A stretch of DNA of 64,000 bases from contig CANPBB010000002.1 in assembly GCA_947572235.1 (NCBI GenBank), forward strand, positions 1 to 64,000. Direction: 5' to 3'. The notes beneath the pieces were generated by a model. That model searched no databases, was not told the DNA's origin, and saw only the letters and a list, made by a program, of their open reading frames with translations. The position numbers were made by a program, and so were the translations under genes. Below are positions 40,190-48,730 of this stretch, piece after piece (within the stretch, counting starts at the first letter, position 1; each line of letters begins with the position of its first letter). Source of the DNA: an uncultured Clostridia bacterium. Lineage in GTDB: Bacteria; Bacillota; Clostridia; Oscillospirales; Oscillospiraceae.

Positions 40190-41383
40190 ATGAAACACAG
40201 ATTTATTGCCAAGCGGTACTGGAAGGACCAGACCACACCTATGGGGAAGGTGGACGACTTAGCCAAGAACTATGACGATGTTATCAATCTGAGCTTAGGC
40301 GACCCGGACCTCATCACACATGAGCTGATTATCGACAAATCCTACGCCGATGCCAAGGCCGGCCACACCAAGTACACAGACTTTGCCGGAGACCCGGAGC
40401 TGCGGGAGGAGATCTGCCGGTTTTACCAAGAGGAGTACAACATGGAGGTCACCGTGCCGGAGGTCTTTGTTGCCGCCAGTGGGTGCTTTGCCATGTATTT
40501 GGCCTTGGAGGCCATCCTCGACGACGGGGACGAGGTGATCCTCCAAGCTCCCTTCTTTACCCCCTACCCCCAGCAGGTGGAGCTGGCCCGGGGCATCCCG
40601 GTGGAGCTGCCCACCTACGAGGAGGAGGACTTTCAGATCAGTGTGGAGCGTCTGGAGAGCCTGATCACTGAGCGGACCAAGGCCTTGGTTATCAACACCC
40701 CCAGCAATCCCACCGGCAGCTGCCTTACGGTGGAGACTATGGAGAAGATCGCGGAGATTGCCATCAAGCACGATCTCATTGTCATCGCCGACGATATCTA
40801 CACCTCCTTCAGCTACCAGCACCCCTTTGTCCCCATCGCCTCCCTGCCGGGCATGCGGGAGCGGACCATCACCATCAACAGCTTCTCCAAGAACTTCACC
40901 ATGACCGGCTGGCGAATCGGGCAGCTTATCGCCCCGCCATATCTGGTCAAGACCTTCCAGCAGATCAACGAGAACGTGGTATTCACCGCCCCCTCCATCT
41001 CCCAGCGGGCGGCCATCTACGCCCTGCAAAACCGCAAGACGGTCCAGCCCGCCATGGTGGCGGAGTACCGCCGCCGGACCTTCTACGCGGCGGAGCGGAT
41101 CAACAAGATCCCCAACATGCACGTGCTCTACCCGCCCAAGGGGACATTCTACCTGTTCATCAACATCAAGGACACGGGCCTCACCTCCGAGGAGGCCAGC
41201 GACATAATCCTCCGGGAGGCCCACGTGCTGACCATCCCCGGCATCTCCTTCGGCCAGTGCGGCGAGGGCTACGTACGCATCGCCTGCACTGTGGGTATCG
41301 ACGCACTGGAGGAAGCTTTCAACCGCATTGAGAAAATGCCCCTATTCGGCGGGAAGCAGGCCGCTGCGGAGAGACAAAATTGA
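40190..41383 (+). CDS. Class I/II PLP-dependent aminotransferase
   Basis: A 397-residue fold-type I aminotransferase. Motifs: INLSLGDPD (about 33-41), NTPSNPTG (about 168-175), the ADDIY cofactor aspartate (about 200-204), the Schiff-base lysine in NSFSKNFTMTGWR (about 230-242) and the carboxylate-binding arginine in YVRIACTV. It is closely similar in layout to the minus-strand aminotransferase at 45097-46257 (both start with AKR.W and end with AF.RIEKM), so the two look like paralogues. Substrate unknown; the amidinohydrolase operon facing it suggests a related amino acid. It has its own promoter and terminator. Confidence 0.92.
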   Translation: MKHRFIAKRYWKDQTTPMGKVDDLAKNYDDVINLSLGDPDLITHELIIDKSYADAKAGHTKYTDFAGDPELREEICRFYQEEYNMEVTVPEVFVAASGCFAMYLALEAILDDGDEVILQAPFFTPYPQQVELARGIPVELPTYEEEDFQISVERLESLITERTKALVINTPSNPTGSCLTVETMEKIAEIAIKHDLIVIADDIYTSFSYQHPFVPIASLPGMRERTITINSFSKNFTMTGWRIGQLIAPPYLVKTFQQINENVVFTAPSISQRAAIYALQNRKTVQPAMVAEYRRRTFYAAERINKIPNMHVLYPPKGTFYLFINIKDTGLTSEEASDIILREAHVLTIPGISFGQCGEGYVRIACTVGIDALEEAFNRIEKMPLFGGKQAAAERQN

Positions 41384-41404
41384 CTGTATCATCAGAATAA
41401 ACCA

Positions 41405-41447
41405 AGCCGCCCTGCTGAACAGCTTGCTCAGCAGGGCGGCTTTTTTT
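41405..41447. terminator. Terminator between convergent aminotransferase and amidinohydrolase genes
   Basis: A 14-bp perfect stem (41405-41418 with 41428-41441), a 9-nt loop and seven Ts. Confidence 0.93.
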
Positions 41448-41493
41448 ATACCCATTACACAGCTTTTTCTGCCGCATTTCCTACCGGGAGGGA

Positions 41494-42369
41494 CTACAGG
41501 CGCTCCAGCGGACAGGTCAGGCAGGTAGGACCGCCGGTCCCCCGATAGGACAGCTCCCGACCGGGGTAGGTGTGTACGGTAACGCCGGCCCGACGCAGCT
41601 TCGACTCGATCTCCGGACAGCCCTCGATGAGGATGCATACCCCCGGCTCCAAGGCCAGCAGGTTGGTGCCCAAATAGTCGTACTCCTCATCATTGCACTC
41701 CAGCAGTGTCATGCCCCGGCTGAGAAGATATTCCCGAAACATTACCGGCATGTAGCGGGAGTAGACCACCGCGATATCCCTGTCCACCAAGCTGATGATG
41801 CTCATCAGATGCAGGCAGCAGTCCTCACCATCACCGTGGGGCATGGGAACGATGATATACTCATCAATCACGTCCTTGGTGATCTCCTTAAACTGGCGGA
41901 TCCCCTCGTCGTTGGTGCGGTAGCCCCGGCCGATGGCCACCGTCCTCTCGTCCAGCCACAGCACGTCGCCGCCCTCCATGCGGCCCGGCGCCATGATGCG
42001 CCCCAAGGTGGGGACACCGTGGCTCTGAAGGAACTCCTCCGTGGCCAGAGACTCCTTGCTCCGAAGGGCCTTGCCCATGGGGAAGTACACCGCGCCCTTT
42101 TTGGTGATCTTCAGCGGATCGTGGGTATAGATGGAATCCAAGCCGCCCCGGGCATCTTGGGGCAGATAGTACACGTTGGGAACGTGATCCCGGATAATCT
42201 GCTCAAAGGCGTCGTACTCTTTGAGAACCTGCTGATAGTCCGGACAGCCGAAGTAGCGGAAGTCCTCCCAAGTTTTGTTTAAGTTCTCCTGACTGATAAA
42301 GGCCTGTTCCGGGCGTTTTAACAGGATGGACTGGATCTTTCCAGTCATGGATTGGCAACCGTAGTTCAT
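41494..42369 (-). CDS. Amidinotransferase / arginine deiminase-fold hydrolase
   Basis: A 291-residue guanidino-modifying enzyme of the DDAH / arginine deiminase superfamily. Motifs: THDPLKI (about 80-86), EGGDVLWLDERTVAIG (about 131-146) followed by RTNDEGI, a histidine in PMPHGDGEDCCLHL, and the C-terminal nucleophile region GGPTCLTCPLERL with C283 at the family position. It would cleave a guanidino compound such as arginine or a methylarginine to citrulline and ammonia or an amine. GGGAGAG precedes the ATG at 42369. It is the last gene of a five-gene operon that begins with another member of the same superfamily. Confidence 0.85.
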   Translation of the reverse strand: MNYGCQSMTGKIQSILLKRPEQAFISQENLNKTWEDFRYFGCPDYQQVLKEYDAFEQIIRDHVPNVYYLPQDARGGLDSIYTHDPLKITKKGAVYFPMGKALRSKESLATEEFLQSHGVPTLGRIMAPGRMEGGDVLWLDERTVAIGRGYRTNDEGIRQFKEITKDVIDEYIIVPMPHGDGEDCCLHLMSIISLVDRDIAVVYSRYMPVMFREYLLSRGMTLLECNDEEYDYLGTNLLALEPGVCILIEGCPEIESKLRRAGVTVHTYPGRELSYRGTGGPTCLTCPLERL

Positions 42370-42412
42370 AACTTCTTCTCTCCCTTCATCTTTCTCTCTC
42401 CAGCTGGCGGGA

Positions 42413-43345
42413 TCAGCCCTCCAAGGCCTTGACAATGGAGGCGGCGGACATCCGGATGGAGTTGTCATTGGACTGCTCGGTGTAGAAGCCGATGTGGGGG
42501 GTGCCTATGACATTGGGCAGTGCCGTCAGCTTCTGCTCCAGCTCCCCCGGAGGCTCGCTGGTAAAGACATCGATCGCGGCCCCACCGATGTGGCCTCCGG
42601 ATAGCGCGTCATAGAGATCCTCAATATTCACCAGCTCCGCCCGAGCCACATTGATCAATAGGGCGTTCTTTTTCATTAAGGAGAGGTACTTCCTGTCGAT
42701 AAGCTTCTCATTCTCCTTTGTCACCTTCATGTGCAGGGAGATGATATCCGAGCGCTGGAAGATCTCCTCCAAGGAGACATACTCTATGCCGTACTTCTCC
42801 TTGAGGTAGTCGCTCTCAAAAATGTCGTTGGCGATCACATGGGCCCCTAAGCCGATAAACTTCTCCACCACCAGACGGCCGATGGCTCCGGTGCCGATGA
42901 CGCCCACCGTGGAGCCGGCGATCTCCCGGCCGCCTAAGCCGTCGGTTTCCCAGCCGCCGGATTTGATGATGTTCACCGCCGACACCACATTGCGCACCAG
43001 CGCCGCGGTGAGACACACGGCGAACTCCGCCACCGCGTTGCTGCCGTAGGCCTCAATATTGAGCACCTTTATCCCCTTGCTCTGGGCATAGTCCACATCC
43101 ACAAAGTTCCACATCCCCGTGCCGATGAACTGGAGCACCTTCAGCTTGGGCATGGCGTCCACCATCTCCCGGGTTAGCTGGGTGACAGCAAAGGCCACCA
43201 CCTCCGCGTCTCCGGCCCGACGGGCCACCTCCTCCGCCGAATCGGGCATGCCGCTGTAAATCGTAATCTCGCCAAAGGGCTTGAGGGGGTCCAGCAGCTC
43301 CGGCTTCTCCACAAACTGGCCAGCGTCTAAAATACAAATCTTCAT
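42413..43345 (-). CDS. D-2-hydroxyacid dehydrogenase
   Basis: A 310-residue NAD-dependent dehydrogenase: dinucleotide fold GVIGTGAIGRLV (about 145-156), the catalytic Arg in INVARAELV (about 226-234), the Glu region TSEPPGELE and the catalytic His in GTPHIGFYTEQSN (about 279-291). Family members reduce 2-oxo acids to D-2-hydroxy acids. In this operon it could reduce the 2-oxo acid formed by the aminotransferase, a step used for electron disposal in amino-acid fermenters. The ATG at 43345 follows AAAGGTAAGG at long spacing. Confidence 0.9.
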   Translation of the reverse strand: MKICILDAGQFVEKPELLDPLKPFGEITIYSGMPDSAEEVARRAGDAEVVAFAVTQLTREMVDAMPKLKVLQFIGTGMWNFVDVDYAQSKGIKVLNIEAYGSNAVAEFAVCLTAALVRNVVSAVNIIKSGGWETDGLGGREIAGSTVGVIGTGAIGRLVVEKFIGLGAHVIANDIFESDYLKEKYGIEYVSLEEIFQRSDIISLHMKVTKENEKLIDRKYLSLMKKNALLINVARAELVNIEDLYDALSGGHIGGAAIDVFTSEPPGELEQKLTALPNVIGTPHIGFYTEQSNDNSIRMSAASIVKALEG

Positions 43346-43392
43346 CTCTGATGACCTTACCTTTCCGGCGGCTGTGCCGCCTGATTTTGTAG

Positions 43393-43420
43393 GAAGCACG
43401 CGCCGACCGGCGCGTGCTTC
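43393..43420 (-). terminator. Hairpin within the amidinohydrolase operon
   Basis: A 12-bp perfect stem (43393-43404 with 43409-43420) with a 4-nt loop sits between the symporter and hydroxyacid dehydrogenase genes. No strong T run follows on the minus strand, so partial termination or RNA processing is more likely than a full stop. Confidence 0.55.
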
Positions 43421-43457
43421 CACCTTATCATCTCTGTGTTTCGTTCAGCCCAGCGGC

Positions 43458-44906
43458 CTACTCGTCCGCCATGGCTCTGGCCTCGGCCTCGAAGTCCTCG
43501 GGGCTCTTCTTGTCCTTGACAATGAGGGAGCCGAGGATCAACGCCACAATGGCTGCCACCAGACCGCTGAAGATCGGGTCACCCAGCCACACATCGTAGC
43601 CAACAGTCACATACAGGTATGTGGGAACGATGGAGCCGGCCAGAATACTGGCGGTGGCACCGAAGGACGAGAGCTTCTTACGCCACAGCAATCCTCCGAA
43701 CATCACCGGGCAGATTGCCGAGCCCATGATGGAGAACACTACATAGAGGAAATCGAAGAGGCTGGTAATAAACAGCGCAATCACAATACCCACCACGCCC
43801 ATGGCGATGGTGATGATGGGCAGAGCTTTCTGGATGGTTTCGTTGCGCAGCTTGGGGTTGATGGTGCGCCCAATGTCGTACATCACATGGGTGGTGCCCA
43901 AGATCAGGAAAGAGTCGAAGGAGGACATGATCGCGGCGATGAGGCCGGCGATAACAATGCCCCGGACCACCGGCGGATAGTAGTTGAGGATGAACTGGGG
44001 CAGCACGGAGTTGCCGTCAGCAATGTTGGGCAGCAGCACGCGGACACAGCAGCCGATGATAATCAGCGCCAAGCCCATATAGTAGCCGATGCCGCCCGAG
44101 ACCAAGAAGGCGAACTTTGCCGAGCCGGAGTCCTTGGCTGCCAAGGCGCGCTGGGGCATGGTGGGATCACCGGGGCTGCAGAGGAAGTAGGCCAGCATCA
44201 TGCCGATCATGCCGCTGGTGACGCCGTTGGCAAAGGGGTTGGTAAAGGAGGCTCCCGCCGCCTGCATGGTGGTCTCCACCACGTCCACACCGCCGGCCTT
44301 CACCAGACCGAAGATGGGGGCAAAGATAAAAATCCCCAAGAACATGATGGCAAACTGGGCCACATCAGTCCACACCACGGCGTACATACCGCCCACAGAA
44401 GTGTAGACAATGGCCACCACAGCAGCTATTACCGTTACCAGAGCCACGCTCTCCATCGGGATATTAAAGCAGTTGATAATCACTGTGCGCAGGCCGGCAA
44501 TGTTGATGGCCACCATGGAGACGGCGTAGAAAGTCACCAAGATCGCCATGCAGATACGTGCGGCCTTGCCGAACTTCAGATTCATCATCTCCGCCAAGCT
44601 GCGGGTGTTGGTCTCCCGGACCTTGGGGGCGATCAGGCCCATGACGATCAGGCCCGTGGCAAAGCCAAAATACATCCAAGGCACGGTGCTGGTGGAGCCG
44701 CTGCCATAGGCGGTGCCTACCGCGCCCATGGTCATGCCGGAGCCCACCATGGTGGAGACAATGGTGCCGATAAGGGCCAGCCGGCCAAAGCGTTTGCCGC
44801 CCAGTATAAAGTCGTCCATGGTCTCGATCTTCCCTCTGGCGAAGAAGCCGATGGCCAGCATGGCAGCCAAATACAACAGTACGATAATCCAATCCAAAAT
44901 ACTCAT
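43458..44906 (-). CDS. Sodium:solute symporter (SSS family)
   Basis: A 482-residue transporter with about 13 helices. It starts MSILDWIIVLLYLAAMLAIGFFARGK with the DDFILGGKR loop typical of SSS proteins. Later helices carry GDPTMPQRALAAKD and SSFDSFLILGTTHVMYDI. SSS members import proline, pantothenate, sugars or other organic solutes with sodium. In this operon an arginine-related substrate is the simplest guess. The ATG at 44906 with AAAGGAGAG nine bases upstream fits the family start. Confidence 0.92.
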   Translation of the reverse strand: MSILDWIIVLLYLAAMLAIGFFARGKIETMDDFILGGKRFGRLALIGTIVSTMVGSGMTMGAVGTAYGSGSTSTVPWMYFGFATGLIVMGLIAPKVRETNTRSLAEMMNLKFGKAARICMAILVTFYAVSMVAINIAGLRTVIINCFNIPMESVALVTVIAAVVAIVYTSVGGMYAVVWTDVAQFAIMFLGIFIFAPIFGLVKAGGVDVVETTMQAAGASFTNPFANGVTSGMIGMMLAYFLCSPGDPTMPQRALAAKDSGSAKFAFLVSGGIGYYMGLALIIIGCCVRVLLPNIADGNSVLPQFILNYYPPVVRGIVIAGLIAAIMSSFDSFLILGTTHVMYDIGRTINPKLRNETIQKALPIITIAMGVVGIVIALFITSLFDFLYVVFSIMGSAICPVMFGGLLWRKKLSSFGATASILAGSIVPTYLYVTVGYDVWLGDPIFSGLVAAIVALILGSLIVKDKKSPEDFEAEARAMADE

Positions 44907-45096
44907 AGTCTTGCGCTCTCCTTTCAGTTTCGCCTGTGTCCGGCCCGCCGTCATGGTCATCAGGCGGGCACTGTCCAGCGCGAGAGCGGCCGTTGGAGAC
45001 CAGTGTCTCTCCCGCTCTCAGGGGAAGCGGATTCTTGCTTCGTCACCTCCTGTGCTCTAAGCTGTGCCGGTATATACCGGCACCCTATTCATTATT

Positions 45097-46257
45097 TTAG
45101 CAAAAGATGTCCATTTTTTCAATACGGTCAAAGGCTTTTTTTAGCACTTCTACCGAAACCGTACAGCAGATACGGATGTACCCCTCCCCCGCGGAGCCGA
45201 AACCGTCGCCGGGCAGGACCAGCACATGCGCCTCATCCAAGATCCGGTCCCACATCTCCATGGAGCTGATCCCGGTCTCCGTGATGTCGGCAAAGATGTA
45301 GAAAGTCCCCTCGGGATAGCGGCACTTGACGTGCTTGAGCCGGCTCATGCGCTCATAGGCGTACATCATCCGCTTCTGATACTCCTCCCGCAGGCCCTGC
45401 TGGATCTCCTTCCGGCGGCGCAGGGCATAGATACCCAAGCGCTGGGAGAAGGAGCTGATGGTGAAGGTCACAGCGCCGCAGATGTTGCAGGCCACCTCAA
45501 TGATTTCCCTGTCGGCGATGATGTGCCCCAAGCGCAGACCGGTCATAGAGAAGTCCTTGGAGTAGCTGTACACCGTGATAACCCGCTTAGGCCGCTCCTC
45601 CAAGGAGCAGAGGGGCCGGGTATTCCCGGTGAAGTTCAGCGCGCCATAGATGTCATCGGCGATCACCAAGAAATCGTACTTCTCCGCCAGTGCCAAGATG
45701 CCCCGCAGGGTCTCCTCGCTATAGACCTTGCCGCTGGGATTGCAGGGGGTGTTGACAATGATGGCCTTGGTCCGGGTGGTGACACACTTCTCCAGTTCAG
45801 CCAGATCCACGTCGAACCCGTCCTCGCTGGGAGCGTTGTACACCACCAATTTCCCCCGGGGGGCCTCAATCTGATCCTTATAATAGGTATAGTAGGGCGC
45901 GATGGCGATCACCTCGTCCCCCTCATCCAGCAGAGCCTGCATCACCACATACAGTGCATGGGTGCCCCCCGCCGTGATGAGCAGCTCATCCATGCCCACC
46001 GTCAGGCCGAAGTCCTCCTTGTACATCTTGATGGTCTCCTGCCGCAGCTCTGGGTCCCCTAAGAACTCCGTGTAGCGGGTGTGGCCGGCTAAGGCATCTT
46101 GGTACATCAGGTCAATGCAGGTCCTGTCCGCCGGATAGTCCGGGTCGCCCACGCTGAGGTTGATGATATCGTCATAGCGCTTGGCCATCTCGTCTGTCCG
46201 GCTCAGCGGGGGAATCTCGATCTCCCAGTGGCGCTTGGCTAAGTACGGATTTTTCAT
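45097..46257 (-). CDS. Class I/II PLP-dependent aminotransferase
   Basis: A 386-residue fold-type I aminotransferase, paralogous in layout to that at 40190-41383. Motifs: INLSVGDPDYP (about 32-42), NTPCNPSGKVYSEE (about 168-181), ADDIYGAL (about 200-207), the Schiff-base lysine in VYSYSKDFSMTGLRLG (about 229-244) and YIRICCTV. In the operon it lies between the DDAH-type hydrolase and the symporter, suggesting it removes the alpha-amino group of the imported compound or of its hydrolysis product. Confidence 0.92.
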   Translation of the reverse strand: MKNPYLAKRHWEIEIPPLSRTDEMAKRYDDIINLSVGDPDYPADRTCIDLMYQDALAGHTRYTEFLGDPELRQETIKMYKEDFGLTVGMDELLITAGGTHALYVVMQALLDEGDEVIAIAPYYTYYKDQIEAPRGKLVVYNAPSEDGFDVDLAELEKCVTTRTKAIIVNTPCNPSGKVYSEETLRGILALAEKYDFLVIADDIYGALNFTGNTRPLCSLEERPKRVITVYSYSKDFSMTGLRLGHIIADREIIEVACNICGAVTFTISSFSQRLGIYALRRRKEIQQGLREEYQKRMMYAYERMSRLKHVKCRYPEGTFYIFADITETGISSMEMWDRILDEAHVLVLPGDGFGSAGEGYIRICCTVSVEVLKKAFDRIEKMDIFC

Positions 46258-46335
46258 ACGTTTACCTCCCTAAATAGGCAGAGGAGCCGCCGGAAGAGCC
46301 GACGGCCCCTCTGAAACTCGTGGCGGATACGCCGC

Positions 46336-47112
46336 TTAGAAGCGCAGAGACAGGCAGCTAAGACCGCCGTCCAGCTTGCGGTACTCGGAGGTATCTACAA
46401 GCAGGGTCTTGTAGCCCAAATCCTGCACCGCCTTCAGCACGGCAGGATATCCAGCGGGGACGATCACCGTGTCGTTGACCCAGATGCAGTTGGCGGCATA
46501 GGCCTCCTCCTCGGGGATGACCACCTTATTGTACTTCTCAAACTCGGGCTTCTCGACAAACTCGCCGGAGACCAGCATGTTGTTGTCCTCCAGATAGTTC
46601 ACGCCGGTCTTCAGGTGCAGCACCTTATACAGGGGCACCTCGGAGCAGGTCATGCCATACTTGGCTAAAATCTCGGTGAGCTGACGGATACCCTCCTCGT
46701 TGGTCCGGGCGGAGCGGCCCACATAGAAGTGGTCGCCCACCATCATCACATCGCCCCCCTCCAAGGTACCAGGGGACTGAATATACTCAATCTGATCGTC
46801 GGAAAAGAACTTTTTCACCGCGCCGATAATCTCATTCTTCTCGCCATTGCGGGAGGCGGCGCCGGGGTTGGTGATGATGGCGCACTTACGGGTGATGAGG
46901 GCCGGGTCCTCCACGAAGCAGGAGTCCGGATACCGCTCGTCGGCTTCCAGCACTGTCACATCCACATCACACTGCTTCAGCGCCGCGATGTAGTCATCGT
47001 GCTCCTTGAGGGCCAGCTCATAGTCGGGCTTCCCCAGCTCAGGGGCGGAGGTAATGCCGTCTACCATTGCTCTGCAGGGTCTCCGGACGATAACATGGCT
47101 GAACTTCTTCAT
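46336..47112 (-). CDS. Dimethylarginine dimethylaminohydrolase-like (DDAH)
   Basis: A 258-residue amidinohydrolase. Motifs: VRRPCRAMVDGITS at the start, FVEDPALI (about 66-73), LEGGDVMMVGDHFYVGRSARTNEEG (in part: LEGGDVMMVGDHFYVG, about 117-132), LHLKTGVNYLEDN with the catalytic His (about 165-177), and the C-terminal nucleophile in GGLSCLSLRF (C253). Length and motif set match DDAH, which turns N-methylated arginines into citrulline and methylamines. It is the first gene of the operon, behind a strong promoter. Confidence 0.88.
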   Translation of the reverse strand: MKKFSHVIVRRPCRAMVDGITSAPELGKPDYELALKEHDDYIAALKQCDVDVTVLEADERYPDSCFVEDPALITRKCAIITNPGAASRNGEKNEIIGAVKKFFSDDQIEYIQSPGTLEGGDVMMVGDHFYVGRSARTNEEGIRQLTEILAKYGMTCSEVPLYKVLHLKTGVNYLEDNNMLVSGEFVEKPEFEKYNKVVIPEEEAYAANCIWVNDTVIVPAGYPAVLKAVQDLGYKTLLVDTSEYRKLDGGLSCLSLRF

Positions 47113-47177
47113 GGTGATACACTCCTTCTTTTTTATAATGTGGCCGCCAACGGCAGCCCATTTTTAATATATTGCAT

Positions 47178-47205
47178 ATTATATATTATATGTTTAATTT
47201 GTCAA
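47178..47205 (-). promoter_or_regulatory. Promoter of the amidinohydrolase operon
   Basis: On the minus strand: perfect TTGACA (47200-47205), a 16-bp spacer and perfect TATAAT (47178-47183) in a very AT-rich stretch. A second TATAAT overlaps nearby. Confidence 0.82.
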
Positions 47206-47721
47206 GAGTCAAATAAAATATTCCGCTCTATTTTGTATGACTTGTGATATGCTTACTGGAGTCAAATCATCATACAAAACAGGAAAACTTAGGCATCGTT
47301 TGAAAAATGCCAAACGGCCTAATCGGCAGGCGTTTTCCGCTGAGCCGTGTTAAAATTTTTGAAATACCCAAAATATTCCTGCGAATTTTGGCCTTGTCCA
47401 GCCAAAAAATCTCTCGCCGGTGTGCATTTCGCCATTTATCAAACAAGGCCTAATAATGGAAAGACCATTTTTAAAAATCCCTTTTCCCTCACAATCTTAA
47501 CATTTTTTGCCCATAATATAAAATAAACAGTGCAAAGGATTCGGACACATACCGCCCAGCCTGTGGTGAATCTTGATTTTAATGGAAAAGAGCCCTGCAA
47601 AGCGGGAACTATCACGCTTCCGCCCTGCCGGACTCCTTTCACGTCTTTGGTCGGATGATCTGCTCACAGAGGATCATATATCGCTGCCCGTTCTCTGCAA
47701 AACAATGCAGCATAACAAGAA
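47206..47721. other. AT-rich intergenic region without a visible gene
   Basis: About 500 bp with no supported reading frame. It holds an inverted repeat GGCCTTGT (47390-47397) / ACAAGGCC (47443-47450), a small GGCAT/ATGCC hairpin near 47293-47312, and two copies of GGCCTAAT. None of these matches a known RNA or operator that I can name. Confidence 0.4.
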
Positions 47722-48222
47722 TTATCCCAGCTGTGTAAAGGTGCTGTGCTGTTTCCGATAAGCTTCGTTGTCCTTTTGCTCTAACTCCCGCTCCACTTGT
47801 GCGATCTGCTTCTCTATATCCCTAACCTTAACCTCGTCAGTCTCAGTATAAATCTGCTGCTGCAACTCCGCCAGCTTCCGTTTCAGCTCTTTGATCTCGC
47901 GATCCACCTTGCCGGTATCGCCGGCGCAAAGCTCCTCCTTCTCCGGCCTCTCTGTGTCAGGCGCGTCTTCCGTCCGTTCGGGAAGGCCCGGCGCCCGTTC
48001 CGGATCATCAAAGCAAATGATGGGCCGGCCCTCCTTGTCCTTCTCCATCCAGTAGCGCCCGGAGGGCTCCTGCGGCCCCTCTGGGATGTATTCATCCCGA
48101 ACAGACCCCCGTGGGCTGCTCTGAACCGCCTCCTCGGCCCGCTGGACCTTGGATGCCTCCGCTGCCTTCTTGGCTGCTGTCAAGGGCTGGACTGCGCCGG
48201 TGTTCCTGTTAGAAATTGACAT
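47722..48222 (-). CDS. Coiled-coil hypothetical protein
   Basis: A 166-residue soluble protein. The first third is Ala/Ser/Glu-rich and disordered, a middle block reads GRYWMEKDKEGRPIICFDDPE, and the last 60 residues form a long charged coiled coil (DREIKELKRKLAELQQQIY, EKQIAQVERELEQKD). No family recognised. AGGAGG precedes the ATG at 48222, with a spacer of about 10 bases. It stands alone on the minus strand in AT-rich surroundings. Confidence 0.7.
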   Translation of the reverse strand: MSISNRNTGAVQPLTAAKKAAEASKVQRAEEAVQSSPRGSVRDEYIPEGPQEPSGRYWMEKDKEGRPIICFDDPERAPGLPERTEDAPDTERPEKEELCAGDTGKVDREIKELKRKLAELQQQIYTETDEVKVRDIEKQIAQVERELEQKDNEAYRKQHSTFTQLG

Positions 48223-48225
48223 CAA

Positions 48226-48522
48226 AATAATTCCTCCTATAAAAAGCTCACTGCGTTTAGCTTAGTTTATCGGTTAGGACATGCAGATACAAGCTCTTTG
48301 TATTGAAATGCTTTCTGTATGCTGTGAGATGTTTTGCCGGCAGCAGGTATATTTCTGCAATTAAACGGGAAAATCTTATGGATATCTGCTCTGAGGATGC
48401 CGCGTATGTGTCCTGCACAGCGGGTCCGCAGCATTTGGGGGATCGCTTTGGCGGCGACCCTCCAAATTTTCGCTTCTTTTCCGAAACTGTTTGCGTTTCG
48501 ACAAAAAGTGAGGGATACCCCA
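48226..48522. other. Intergenic region upstream of the BMP gene
   Basis: Roughly 300 bp with no supported gene. It contains a GC-richer patch near 48410-48470 with no ribosome site. It separates a minus-strand gene from the promoter of the nucleoside transporter operon. Confidence 0.4.
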
Positions 48523-48551
48523 TTGACAAATCAGGCCAGATGTGATAAATA
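48523..48551 (+). promoter_or_regulatory. Promoter of the BMP / ABC transporter operon
   Basis: Perfect TTGACA (48523-48528), a 17-bp spacer and TAAATA (48546-48551). It predicts a leader of about 175 nt with a CCCTCCG / CGGGGGG hairpin near 48661-48690. Confidence 0.7.
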
Positions 48552-48730
48552 TATTATATTTTTATGACGCAACTCTACAAATAATAAAACAAAGGTATAT
48601 ATTATTACCAATAAATACATATATCTGATTTGCCTGCTTCCATCTGGGGGCTGCAAATATATACCCTCCGGGCATGTTTCGGGGGGCCATCACTTAGGCA
48701 CAAAGGATTCGATGAAAGGAAGGAATGTAG

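Noticed and set aside
43281..45269. A 662-codon open frame on the plus strand opposite the symporter and hydroxyacid dehydrogenase genes
   Set aside because: It is rich in His, Gly, Asp and Gln without any domain, has no ribosome site, and mirrors three well-supported minus-strand genes. Long antisense frames are expected in GC-rich coding DNA.
48552..48730. Purine riboswitch before the nucleoside transporter operon
   Set aside because: The conserved core (TATA, the TATC/CCG loops and the paired P1 ends) could not be found.
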